Shown here: piece by piece, positions 47,776 to 57,448 of the stretch
How the letters are laid out: each line of letters opens with the position of its first letter
Position numbering within the stretch: position 1 is the first letter of the stretch
Assembly (NCBI GenBank): GCA_002286715.1
Contig: NSJX01000007.1
Coordinates: 850,499 to 914,498, forward strand
Direction of reading: 5' to 3'
DNA: 64,000 nt
Source of the DNA: Dentipellis sp. KUC8613
Lineage: Eukaryota > Basidiomycota > Agaricomycetes > Russulales > Hericiaceae
Made by a program: the position numbers and the translations under genes
The notes under the pieces: model-generated
Seen by the model: only the letters and a program-made list of their open reading frames with translations
What the model was told of the DNA's origin: nothing
Databases searched by the model: none

Positions 47776-48687
47776 CTAGAGACTCTCAAAAGCACCAGGC
47801 CAAAACACCGGTCCGCCCCTGTTCTTCTCGTACCACGCCCCATTATGCGCGAGCATGACTCTAACCCTCGGGTTGTCCAACAGCGACCGCACGCGTTTGA
47901 TATGCTCCTCCGCGGTCGGCCTATCTGCGTGGATGCAGAACACCTTCCCCGTGCTCGGATTGTGATACTCAGCGGTGCTGAGCTCGCCCATGAGGATGCG
48001 CCAGTCGTGGCACGTGTCACCCGCGAGGTACATCCAACCCCCGTCTGGCGAGGTGCGCAAGAGGAAGTTGATGTGGCCCGGCATGTGCCCTGCGGCGTCG
48101 ACGATGTAAAGACTACCGTCGCCGTAATAATCCACAGCACGCGTGAAGGGTCCGACGGGCTTCCAGCCTCGACTGGAGGTCTTGAGGGCGACGGTACGCT
48201 CGAATGGGACCAGGTCGCTCGCGAAGGTCGAGTTCGGGTCGTGCGGGTACCCTTTCTCGAGGAGGGGGACGGCGCCTTCGCCGATGACGAAGGTCGAGTA
48301 GGGGAAGAGCGCGGGGTCGCCGATGTGGTGCCAGTGGATGTGGGACAGGAAGACGTGCGAGACGTCGGATGGCTTGAGGCCGCCCTTGGCGAGGGAGTCT
48401 ACGACGTCCTGCGCCATGTCGATGGGCTGAAACATCGTGTTAGCGCGTTCAGCGGAGACAGGCGGCAGGTTGTGGTAGTCCTTGCGGATGCCGAGGTCGA
48501 ACAGGATATTTTGCTTGGTGATGGAGTGGCGAAGGAGGAAGGGGGTCGCTGGTACGGGGATTTTCTGGACATCGTCCGGGCAAGGGTCGAGGAAGAAGGG
48601 TGCGGGGATGGTCACCCTGCCGCCCTCGAGAGCAGAGACCGTGAAGTAAGGTTGGTTGACACTGGGAGCGGGGAGGCTGGAAGACAT
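47776..48687 (-). CDS. Metallo-beta-lactamase-fold lactonase, copy 1 (altered metal motif)
   Basis: Single exon, 303 aa, no signal peptide, so probably cytosolic. It opens FTVSALEGGRVTIP and has LLRHSITKQNILFDLGIRKD, the second strand pair of the MBL fold. The metal motif reads SHIHWHHIGDP: the Asp of HxHxDH is His here (codon 48328-48330, CAC; the two neighbours have GAC). The other ligands remain: GHMPGHINF and LAGDTCHDW. The family is that of fungal AHL lactonases; enzymes of this kind from Coprinopsis cinerea have been reported to hydrolyse bacterial N-acyl-homoserine lactones. With the Asp lost this copy may bind one metal, prefer a different one or be inactive. Closest kin are the next two genes. 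Confidence 0.9.
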   Translation of the reverse strand: MSSSLPAPSVNQPYFTVSALEGGRVTIPAPFFLDPCPDDVQKIPVPATPFLLRHSITKQNILFDLGIRKDYHNLPPVSAERANTMFQPIDMAQDVVDSLAKGGLKPSDVSHVFLSHIHWHHIGDPALFPYSTFVIGEGAVPLLEKGYPHDPNSTFASDLVPFERTVALKTSSRGWKPVGPFTRAVDYYGDGSLYIVDAAGHMPGHINFLLRTSPDGGWMYLAGDTCHDWRILMGELSTAEYHNPSTGKVFCIHADRPTAEEHIKRVRSLLDNPRVRVMLAHNGAWYEKNRGGPVFWPGAFESL

Positions 48688-48733
48688 ATTCAGCGAGGGC
48701 GAATTGTGAGTTCGTTACCAGCGTGGGTAGGTT

Positions 48734-48741
48734 CTTTTATA
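48734..48741 (-). promoter_or_regulatory. TATA box of lactonase copy 1
   Basis: TATAAAAG on the minus strand, about 50 bp before the ATG at 48687. The remaining 48688-49122 holds this promoter and the 3'UTR of copy 2, with no gene. Confidence 0.55.
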
Positions 48742-49122
48742 CCTTTCATTGGGTCTGGATCACGAGTGCTATCAGAAGTCGACACGGTGGTCACAATGGA
48801 TGAGGTCGATGAATGTTTGAACAGTAATCCATGGATGACAGATAATTTCGGTGATATTTTTGGCTTCTAAAATATTTGCTTTCAGCTGACTTGTCAATTG
48901 CTTAGCGTAAAGCATAACAACTTGTCTTGGCCAAAGTTTTCCCCCGCTCCCCCCGGCAATTTCTCAAGAGGAGTGAACGTTTCGATTCATTATGTCATGC
49001 GGACAGTTGAAACAAAGCAAGACGGTGCGGTAGAGCTCTCCTCCCCAGCTCACGAGAACCGTACTCTACAAAGACGTACATTTTTGTCCTTCACTCTACC
49101 CACCACTGCCTTCCCTAACTCC

Positions 49123-50037
49123 TCACAGACTCTCAAAGGCGCCTGGCCAGAAAGCCGGTCCATCCTTGTTCTTCTCGAACCAGGGTCCATTGTGCGCAAT
49201 CGCGACTCTAACCCTCGGAGTCTCCAACAGCGAACGCACAAGCTTGATGTGCTCCTCGGCAGCCTTCTTGTCCTCGTGGATGCAGAACATCGTCCCCGTG
49301 TGGGGGTTGAGCCGCTCCGCAATGTTCGCCTCGCCCGTGAGGATGCGCCAGTCATGGCACGTGTCGCCTGCGAGATACATCCACCCACCGTCCGCCGACG
49401 TGCGAAGCAGAACGTTGAAGTGGCCGGGCATGTGGCCAGTCGCGTCGACGATGAACAGACTGCCGTCGCCGTAGTAATCGAGGGCGCGGGGGAAAGGTCC
49501 GACCGGCTTCCACGCGGACGCCGAGCTGGCAGGGAGAACGATGGTGCGTGCGGTTGGGAGGAGATCACTGGGGTAGGAGGAGCTGGCGTCGTGGGGGAAG
49601 CCCTTCTCGAGGAGGGGGATTGCTCCCGCTCCGACTACGAAGGTCGAGTAAGGGAAGCGTGCCGGGTTGCCGATGTGGTCCCAGTGGATATGGGAGATGA
49701 AGATGTCGGAGACATCGGACGGCGAAAGGCCGCCCTTGGCCAACGAATCCTCGACATCCTGCGCCATGTCGATGGGCTGGAAAAAGGCATTGGCAATTGC
49801 GGCTGCCGCGGGAGGTAGGTTGTTGTAATCCTTGCGGATGCCTAGGTCGAACAGGAGGTTCCGCTTGGTAACGGAGTGGCGGAGGAGGAAGGGGGTCGCG
49901 GGTGCGGGGATGGTCTGCACACCTTCAGGGCAAGGGTCGACGATGAAGGCAACAGGGATAGTCACTCTGCCGCCCTCGAGGGCGGAGATAGTGAAGAAAG
50001 GTTGGCTGGCACTAGGAGGAGGAAGGCTAGAAGACAT
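49123..50037 (-). CDS. Metallo-beta-lactamase-fold lactonase, copy 2
   Basis: Single exon, 304 aa; start MSSSLPPPSASQPFF chosen because it aligns with the other two copies (an upstream in-frame ATG at 50085 would add 16 residues). Complete metal motif SHIHWDHIGNP, then GHMPGHFNVLLRT and LAGDTCHDW; ends FWPGAFESL like copies 1 and 3. Predicted to hydrolyse the lactone ring of acyl-homoserine lactones or similar compounds, with two metal ions. Flanked on both sides by paralogues in the same orientation, which points to tandem duplication. No intron in any copy. Confidence 0.92.
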   Translation of the reverse strand: MSSSLPPPSASQPFFTISALEGGRVTIPVAFIVDPCPEGVQTIPAPATPFLLRHSVTKRNLLFDLGIRKDYNNLPPAAAAIANAFFQPIDMAQDVEDSLAKGGLSPSDVSDIFISHIHWDHIGNPARFPYSTFVVGAGAIPLLEKGFPHDASSSYPSDLLPTARTIVLPASSASAWKPVGPFPRALDYYGDGSLFIVDATGHMPGHFNVLLRTSADGGWMYLAGDTCHDWRILTGEANIAERLNPHTGTMFCIHEDKKAAEEHIKLVRSLLETPRVRVAIAHNGPWFEKNKDGPAFWPGAFESL

Positions 50038-50092
50038 GTTTGGTATCGATGGTGGGTCAATGGTGAGTGAACTACGGAGATGCAAGGGATCC

Positions 50093-50099
50093 TTATATA
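50093..50099 (-). promoter_or_regulatory. TATA box of lactonase copy 2
   Basis: TATATAA on the minus strand about 60 bp before the ATG at 50037. The rest of 50038-50405 has no gene. Confidence 0.5.
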
Positions 50100-50405
50100 C
50101 TGCCTGACCTCTAGAGCTTCATCGGACGTTGGGATTCTTCGCAATATGGGAGCGTTAGTCAGGGCAGCCGATTCGACCAAACTTACGCGGACCGGCTTCG
50201 AGATCGACATAGAATCACTGATGCATCGGGAACGCTTGGGATGTACCGACGCATATCACAAAATTGGTGGAGCTTGTGTCCTGGTGATTGCAGCGAGTTA
50301 TCCGAGGACAACCGGGATATTCAGGCTAGACAGACTATTTTATTCAGTATTCCTTACGTAATCCTATACTCCCAAATTCTCGATATCCGTCGACAACAGC
50401 ACGAC

Positions 50406-51323
50406 TCAAACGCTCTCGAATGCCCCCGGCCAAAACGCTGGACCACCCTTATTCTCCTCATACCACACCGAATCATGTGCAATCGCGACTCTGACCCTCT
50501 TGTTTCCCAGTAGCGAGCGCACACGCGCAATATGCTCCTCCGCGACCTTCTTGTCCTCGTGAATACAGAACGGCTTCCCTGTGATAGGATGGGTGCGCTC
50601 AGCAACGCCAAGCTCCCCCGTGAGGATGCGCCAGTTGTGGCAGGTATCTCCTGCGAGGTACATCCAGCCTCCGTCTGGAGAAGTGCGCAGGAGCAGGTTG
50701 AAGTGGCCACGCAAGTGCCCGGGCGCCTCGACGACGTAGAGGCTACCATCGCTGTAGTAATCCAGCACGCGGGGAAATGGTCCAAGCGGCTCCCACCGGG
50801 GGCCGGAGGAGCGAAGGACGATAGTGCGGTCCAGCGGGAGTAGGTTGCTCGAGAAGGGTGAGTCAGGATCGTGCGGATAGCCCTTCTCAAGGACTTCTTC
50901 GGCGCCGTCCCCGATTACGAAGGTCGAGTAGGGGAAAAGCGCTGGATTACCAACGTGGTCCCAATGGATGTGGGAGAAGAATATGTGCGAGATGTCGGAG
51001 GGCTTCAACCCGCCTTTTGCCAGGGAGTCTACCACATCCTGAGGCTCCGCCGCACCGAGCGAAGAGAAGAACCCCTTGGCCTCTGCGGCTGCAGCAGGCG
51101 GTAAGTTGTTGTAATCCTTGCGGATGCCCAGGTCGAGCAGGATGTTCTGCTTGGTAATGGAGTGGCGGAGCAGGAAGGGGGTAGCGGGTATCGGTAACTT
51201 TTCGATATCTTCAGGGCAAGGATCGACGAAATAGTAGGCAGGGATTGTGAGCCCGCCTCCTTCGAGGGCGGAGACGGTAAAGTAAGGCTGATCGGCGCGA
51301 GGAGGGGGGAGATTGAAAGACAT
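50406..51323 (-). CDS. Metallo-beta-lactamase-fold lactonase, copy 3
   Basis: Single exon, 305 aa. Metal motif SHIHWDHVGNP is complete; GHLRGHFNLLLRT and LAGDTCHNW supply the other ligands (copies 1 and 2 have GHMPGH and CHDW). It differs from its neighbours around FFSSLGAAEPQDVVDSLAKG, with a small insertion. Predicted AHL-lactonase-type hydrolase, cytosolic. Divergence among the three copies looks greatest here, so this may be the oldest of the set. Confidence 0.92.
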   Translation of the reverse strand: MSFNLPPPRADQPYFTVSALEGGGLTIPAYYFVDPCPEDIEKLPIPATPFLLRHSITKQNILLDLGIRKDYNNLPPAAAAEAKGFFSSLGAAEPQDVVDSLAKGGLKPSDISHIFFSHIHWDHVGNPALFPYSTFVIGDGAEEVLEKGYPHDPDSPFSSNLLPLDRTIVLRSSGPRWEPLGPFPRVLDYYSDGSLYVVEAPGHLRGHFNLLLRTSPDGGWMYLAGDTCHNWRILTGELGVAERTHPITGKPFCIHEDKKVAEEHIARVRSLLGNKRVRVAIAHDSVWYEENKGGPAFWPGAFESV

Positions 51324-51366
51324 GCTCGCTTTGGTCGATTATGGTGAGGGCTGACGCTGGAGTACT

Positions 51367-51373
51367 CTTTATA
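51367..51373 (-). promoter_or_regulatory. TATA box of lactonase copy 3
   Basis: TATAAAG on the minus strand about 48 bp before the ATG at 51323. All three tandem copies keep a TATA box at about the same distance, which suggests each is separately transcribed. The remaining 51324-51699 is the divergent region shared with the CoA-transferase. Confidence 0.55.
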
Positions 51374-51699
51374 CTACTTGGCTATATATCGATATCGCAG
51401 CGCTTGAATACAAGCAATATCATATATCACAACGTGGATGTCCTCGTATTCCACATGGTCAGTTACAGCCGTTGTTTCAACGCTATATGGCGGTCGTGTA
51501 GCACCCCTGCTTGCTGCGCATCATCAATGTCTGCTGCGCGCGAAGTGTAGAAATTGCGTTGGCCACCGTAGCACCGTAACATGAGATTATAAATTCTGGT
51601 TGTGCTCGGGGCTCGGCCGAGTCATCGTCGGTCCGGGAACGCCTTGAGCGCGGCGTCTGTTGTGTGCGGGGTAAGTAACGTTACTGTAAGGTTACAGCG

Positions 51700-53590
51700 A
51701 TGCTTCGTCTCCGTCTTGCAAGTGCGCGTCCAGGTCGCGTCCAATCTCGACTCTATATCCCGACATTTGGCACGCGCTTCTACCAGCATGTCTCCTCCAC
51801 ACCAGCTGATGGCGAAGGCATCCCACCGCCTTTGCGGGGCGTCCGAATCCTGGACTTGACGCGTGTATTGGCTGGCCCAACAGCGACGATGCTGCTCGCT
51901 GACCTTGGGGCGGATGTAGTCAAGGTGGAAGAGGTGACGCGAGGAGATGATACCCGTGCGTACCCAAAGCGTTCGACCGCGTCGCGCTCTCTAATTGACT
52001 AGAATCGCGTCGCGGACCCGTCAGGTTCGTGGAACCCGCCCTCTGCACCTCTCAAGGCCGACGACCCCGCGCCGCACCTCCCGCCCGAGTCCGCGTACTT
52101 TCTCGCCGTGAACCGCAACAAGCGCTCGATCACGGTGAATTTCAAGGACCCGGCGGGGCTGGACATTCTGCGGAAGCTCGTCGAGAAGTCCGATGTGCTC
52201 GTGGAGAACTACATCCCTGGGAAGCTGGCGAGCATGGGGCTCGGCTGGGAGGATTGTAAGAAGTGGAACCCGCGACTGATTTATGCGAGCATTACTGGTG
52301 AGTGAGACAGGTTTGCGCCGAGGTTATAGATAGATTCAAGTGCTCGGATAGGTTATGGACAGACGGGACCATTCCGAAAGGCGGCCGGCTACGATGTGAT
52401 CATTGAAGGCGAGGCTGGCTTGATGCATATGTCAGTCTACAGTCTACTTTGCTTGCTTGCCTCGCATCTATGCATGCTGACCTTGAGTGACTGACAGAAC
52501 TGGAGAACCCGACCGGCCGCCCTCAAAGGTCGGCGTTGCTGTGACAGACATTGCGACTGGGCTCTACGCGCACGGTGCCATCATGGCCGCACTGCTCTCG
52601 CGACAGCAGACAGGCAAGGGCGTATGGATTGATGTCAACCTGTTCGAGTCTCAGGTATCACAATATCGGTCGCTGTCCGGAGCTTTCGCTGACCACCGTT
52701 CGGTGCCATTGTTGACTTGAAGATAGCAGGCCTCGCCAACATCGCGTCGAACTACTTGATCGCAGGCAAAGAGGCTGGCCGTCACGGTACAGCACATCCT
52801 TCAATTGTCCCGTATCAAGTGTTCCCCTGCAAGAACGGGTATATCATGATCGGGGCTGGTAACGATCGCCAGGTACGTCTGTACAACCGCGAGCTGCCAC
52901 TGTCGGTGTTGCTACTGCTCTGCATGTATGCTCCCATCCATGTATTTTCGTCGCTAATAAACGGGTTTTCTGCTCGCGAACGCATGACCGGCCGCGAATT
53001 TAGTTCAAGTTACTCTCGGAGACCATTTTGGAGCAGCCGGAGCTCGTGGAGGATGCGCGCTTTGCGACCAATGCTGCAAGGGTGGCGAATAGGGACACGC
53101 TTGTGCAGATCATCACGGACAAGCTTTTGCAGGAAGATAGGGAGCACTGGTTGCAGAAGTTCACTGGACTCGGGTAAGGGTTCCTTAACGCCGTGTTGCA
53201 GCTGAATTTCAACTGGCTCTCGAACAGAGTGCCATTTGGGCCTATCAATAACATTGAGCAGACCTTTGAGCATCCGCAGGCCATAGCCCGGGGGGTAGTC
53301 GTCGACGTTGAGGTACGTTTCTCCTACCAGATCAATAGCAGCCATTTAGCTGACGGCTTGTTGATAGCACCCGCGTGCTGGGAAGGTCAAGCTCGTAGGT
53401 CCCGCGGTGACTTACAACGGGAAGAAGATGCCCGTGAAAAGGGCTCCGCCATACCTTTCGCAACACACTGACGAGGTGAGACATCTGGAGTCGTAGACAA
53501 TGAAGGGTTACTGATGAGGCCCAGGTCCTCGGCGAGCTTGGGTATAGCTCCAAGGAGATCAGCGAGCTGCGCGAGCAACGTGTGATCTAA
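51700..53590 (+). CDS. Class III CoA-transferase (SUGCT-like, mitochondrial)
   Basis: Nine exons, 51700-51955, 52025-52297, 52352-52430, 52498-52654, 52723-52872, 53004-53173, 53228-53312, 53368-53475 and 53525-53590, give 447 aa. The first 40 residues ([19 protein letters not shown]) form a mitochondrial-type presequence. Family III marks: [40 protein letters not shown], the catalytic-Asp strand region [13 protein letters not shown], and [18 protein letters not shown]. It resembles human SUGCT, which moves CoA from succinyl-CoA to glutarate and other dicarboxylates. The stop lies 160 bp from the stop of the convergent DLH gene. A decayed partial copy lies at 56690-57310. Confidence 0.92.
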
Positions 53591-53749
53591 CGCCCACGCG
53601 GCATAGTATCGGCACAAGTAACATGGATGCAATATTAGGGATATACACAGCCTATTCGTCATATAAATCGGAGTGGGGAGGTAACACTGATCTAAATCCA
53701 TAAATACCACTGCTGCAACTCTCCGGTTGCGAGACCGGTTCATGAAGGC

Positions 53750-54849
53750 CTACAGCAGCGTCTTGTTCAGCCAGTTTACAGTCTGCTCGAGGGCCCCCTC
53801 GAAGCCGGCTTTGATCTCAGGGACTTCAAGGTTTGGCCGGATCGCGAAGCCATGCGCCGTGCCTAATGCGCGAGTAAATGAATGAGGGTCGAGAAAGGAG
53901 CAATTCAGACAGAAACCGACCTTTCCAGTCTTTGAACTCGAAATCTACATATTCGGGTGTGCCCTCCCGCGCTTTGAGCACCTCCTCCGCGCTGTTCCGC
54001 AGCTTAGGAGGGAAAGTGGAGTCCTCTGCAGTAGAGCAAAAATAAGTTGTATATTGGGTTCACCAAAGGCTGGAGCATACCCTCTGCAAGAACCCAGCAG
54101 GATGGAACGTTGATCGCCTTGATCTCTTCTACTGTCGCTGGGCCTGGGTGGCAGATCACAACTGTGTCCACCAGGTGCCGAGATCCAATACGGATAGCCA
54201 TCGAGCCCCCGAAGCAGTAGCTGTAGGGAAATTTATATCGAGTATCCCTCGACTAAACGAGTAAGCGACTTACCCGACCGCCCCGAGCTTCTCGTACTTC
54301 TTTTCTTCCTTCAACTTGTTGATGAACTATAAGCAGCGTACCGAGTGAGCAGCCAGCTTCAGGTTCAGATGCACGACCTACTTTTGCAATTCGAGGGTCG
54401 ACTACCGAGGCGCGGTTGAAGTAGAACTTATGGATACGAGGAATAATCAAGGCGGCGAGTCGCAGCTTGTTCATGAATGGTATTGACACGCCCGCACGGT
54501 CCGGCACCAGAGGCTGCAGCTCCTCCACCTTGACCGGCGGTGCACCTGCGACAAGCCCGAGCCCGCGTGAATTATTCAACATTTAGCTCGCACATACTGG
54601 CTACGCACCATCGAAGAGGTCGGGCACCCAGACGTCTACGCCGACCTTGGACGCCAGCATGTCCGCCAGGATTTTGGAGTTGACCAGCGGGAGGCCAAAT
54701 ATGTCCGAGAGGAGGATGATCGCCTTCTTCGACGGCACATCGGGTGTCTCCTTTCCCGGCGCAGGACTGTAGTACGCGCCGTCGACCATCGAGCCGGTGG
54801 GCGCGCCCGGCAGCACGAAGCCCTTCGCGCAGTTCTCGCAGACGGCCAT
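53750..54849 (-). CDS. Dienelactone hydrolase family protein, copy 1
   Basis: Exons 54849-54609, 54545-54382, 54326-54274, 54220-54081, 54025-53921 and 53862-53750 give 271 aa. N-terminus MAVCENCAKGFVLPGAPTGS, then the alpha/beta-hydrolase core with LLSDIFGLPLVNSKILAD. The nucleophile is the Cys of GYCFGGSMA, the Asp sits near FEFKDW, and the His is in TAHGF: the Cys-Asp-His triad of DLH. Such enzymes open enol-lactone rings (carboxymethylenebutenolide) in aromatic catabolism; many fungal paralogues have other or unknown ester substrates. Cytosolic. It faces the CoA-transferase tail to tail, and the pair is repeated further right. Confidence 0.93.
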
Positions 54850-56689
54850 TTGTTACGACGCAACGTGTCCTGAGGGTGCGGGTGTGTCGCCTGCGCCGCA
54901 CTCTAGAAGGGGTGTATATAGGTTGCGATTCAGCGGTTATTTGCGTCTGTGAGAAGGCGAATAACCCCGCAAGCGAGTGGGTCCTGGATCCAGATGTGAG
55001 TGCACTAGGTGAATGTCGATAGGGATCAGCGTAATACGGTCCGCTAGGATACGCCGATGCTTGTCGGCCAAGGGATACGTACTCTGAGTCAGAATGCATG
55101 ACCGGTGTTCTCCCATCGCCCGTGTTGCAACAATGCAGCCTAAATGTCCCGATCACAAGGACGACGAACGCCTAAGTACAGGCGGCGGTGTACCACTGCC
55201 AGGAAGCTGACGGTCGGTAAAAAGCGGTCACTGGGGATCGGATGCAGCCTCCGATCTGAATGCCGGAGCTCGACGATCCGTCCAGCCTCATGCGACTGTG
55301 AGTCGACTGCAGTAAATTTCGATCCGACATGCATAGGGTAATTGGTCTGAGCTAAGTTACATAGAACTGCATAATGGAAATTTGTCAACCGTACACCGCA
55401 AGGAGGGATATTCCCGTAATTAGCAGATATGAGATATCGGCCAGAAACCGGATTAAAAGTACGTGATAAGCCATTAGTCATGACTTAGAATACAGAATGC
55501 TGCAAATACTTCGTCTGCAAAAAAAAACCACCTTGAAGCATCGAACCCCCGACTCACGGTTTATATCACAGGAACGCCAAACCACTCGCCCAAGATGGCT
55601 ATGTTTGTCTTTCCCAGAACCGAATCTCTATGATGACGGTCTAGTTGTCAGCGGACCCACGGAGTGGGTAAGCTTGCTGTGCTGCGACTCACGTTGTGTT
55701 CGTGGCTGCCAGAGAGGCTGGCTATGTGCACAGCGTAGAATAGCATGCTAATCACACAATGAAAAGTTGTGTATACATAGAGCGGAGTCAACACACAGCG
55801 CGACCGTCTTCACTCTTGACTTCAATCATCGGAGGGCATTGGGACGCTGGCACGCAAGAAGCCGAGAATGACATAAGGCATTTTACCTCAGGAATTCCAG
55901 AATGCGGAATATGATCTGGCAGTACGTCGTTCAGACGGAGCCTGAGATACACTGGAGCAGACCCAGCTTATCTGAAGTCTCGACTTAGAGTAAATGCCAT
56001 GATTTCATTCTTACTTCCAACTGATGACGCACAACACGAACAATTGTGTGTAGCATACGATATGAATCATTGAGACCTCAAGTCAAATCAGATCGACGGA
56101 CATCTACGGTATAATCGCAATATCACGAGGCTGGAAGGATCCTTTGTAACCTGAAGTCGCGGATCTCAGTTCGCCCGCAATCCGATCTGTGGCTACGGGC
56201 CTTCACGCAGATCGCAAGTCTCCAACCGTCAGCTTCCTGGCAGTGTAGCCCACAGTAATTTACTAGGAACGTTGCATCACGATCGGTAAGTTCCAGCCGG
56301 CTCGGCGGAACCGATTGCGTCGCGCTTTGCCGGCTACTTCTTATCAACACAACTCTGGCTGGGTGCGACTGCCACCCGATCTGCCCCGACTTTGCCTCCT
56401 TCGAAGAGGAATCGCGAACGAGAGATGCTGAGACCCGACGGCCTCACAACGCGTGAGGATACTGCGCCACATTTCGGGCTTGAGAGTTATGCCAATTTCC
56501 ACTCCACCGCTCTGCTCCCCTCGCCTCTATGAATGCCGGCTTTGCATAAATGTAACCTCCCTTCGGGATTGAAGTCTGTCTTTTCGTGTCTTAGGTACCG
56601 TTGAATTGTTTGTTCTCCGAAGTTGCCGCTGGCCACAATATGATATTGGCAAAAAAAATAAGATTGCTGCGAACTAGTTTCACAAAAGG
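54850..56689. other. 1.8 kb spacer between the two copies of the CoA-transferase/DLH pair
   Basis: No supported protein gene. Contains a TATA-like TATATA (54914-54919, reverse) for DLH copy 1 and the tRNA-like element at 55527-55599. The remainder is AT-richer than its surroundings and may be decayed DNA from the duplication. No transposon ends recognised. Confidence 0.4.
55527..55599 (-). tRNA. tRNA-like sequence with pol III terminator, possibly degenerate
   Basis: On the minus strand the 73 nt start GCCATCT, pairing fully (two wobble pairs) with AGGTGGT at the 3' end. An A-box-like GGGCGAGTGG and a B-box GGTTCGATGC are present at normal spacing, and the sequence is followed directly by nine Ts (A-run 55519-55527 on the plus strand). 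The anticodon position would read GTG (His), and fungal tRNA-His genes also begin GCCATCT, but the anticodon stem does not pair and the D-stem is weak. It is therefore more likely a decayed tRNA or tRNA-derived element than a working gene. Confidence 0.35.
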
Positions 56690-57310
56690 CACCCCCCTGC
56701 AAGGACGGGTAGACCATGATTGGGACTGGTAAATGATGCAAGATGTTGGTGGCGGTACCTGCTGCTACTGCGGCACCTTGCATGCGCATGGATGGGCCTG
56801 ATCATGTTCCTTCTCCCCGGGCTCACTTACGGCCGGTTCAGAGTGCACTGAGGTCCGATGTTGGAGCAGCCAGAGGTGGTAGTGATAGAGGTCGGGAGCC
56901 GTGGCTGCAGAATCTCTCCAGACTCGGATAAAGGGGGTCTTATTATTGGACAACTTGTTTCCGGACAGAATATCATTTGGGCATATCGATGATCTTGTAC
57001 AGACCATCGAGCGTCTGCAAGCCAAGGGCCGGGGGTCAGCGATCGCTTTCGAGAGATGTCTCTGACTGTCTGAGGTGAGGAGCAGTATTTTGGCTGATGT
57101 CAGGCTTGTCATCCGCGAGCCGAGAAAGACAAAAGTCGTAGGACCCGCAGTAACATATGATGGTAAGAAAATGCCAGAGGTCGAAGCCTCGCTATATTTT
57201 CCGCAGGAGACCTATGAGGTGATTCAGAGTTGTAAAATATTGCAGGTGACGAATGGCTCACAAACAAAGCTCAGGTCCCTGGCGAACTCCGAGGGACGAT
57301 ACCAACGCAA
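56690..57310 (+). pseudogene. Decayed 3' half of a CoA-transferase gene
   Basis: Similar to exons 5-9 of the intact gene at 51700-53590 and in the same order, introns included: 56694-56735 matches the [11 protein letters not shown] part with a stop in place of Tyr; 56855-56935 matches EQPE and the LQKFTGLG part with an internal deletion; 56960-57050 matches [18 protein letters not shown]; 57095-57218 matches [17 protein letters not shown]; 57270-57300 the start of the last exon. Frame breaks, stops and lost splice sites make it non-coding. It sits beside DLH copy 2 exactly as the intact gene sits beside DLH copy 1. Confidence 0.85.
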
Positions 57311-57448
57311 ACGATAGCGGTGCATTACTAGGGTGATAACAACCTACTTGCTATTTATATGACAAGAAGGGGGGTATACTGGATCAAATCCATAAATACG
57401 GCCACCGCGCCCAGATAGAAGAGAACTGCCATCCTCAATCACGAAGTA

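Noticed and set aside
47695..48870. Plus-strand 391-codon frame antisense to lactonase copy 1
   Set aside because: Shadow of a conserved MBL gene; the same antisense frame recurs in the paralogues because the sense sequence is conserved.
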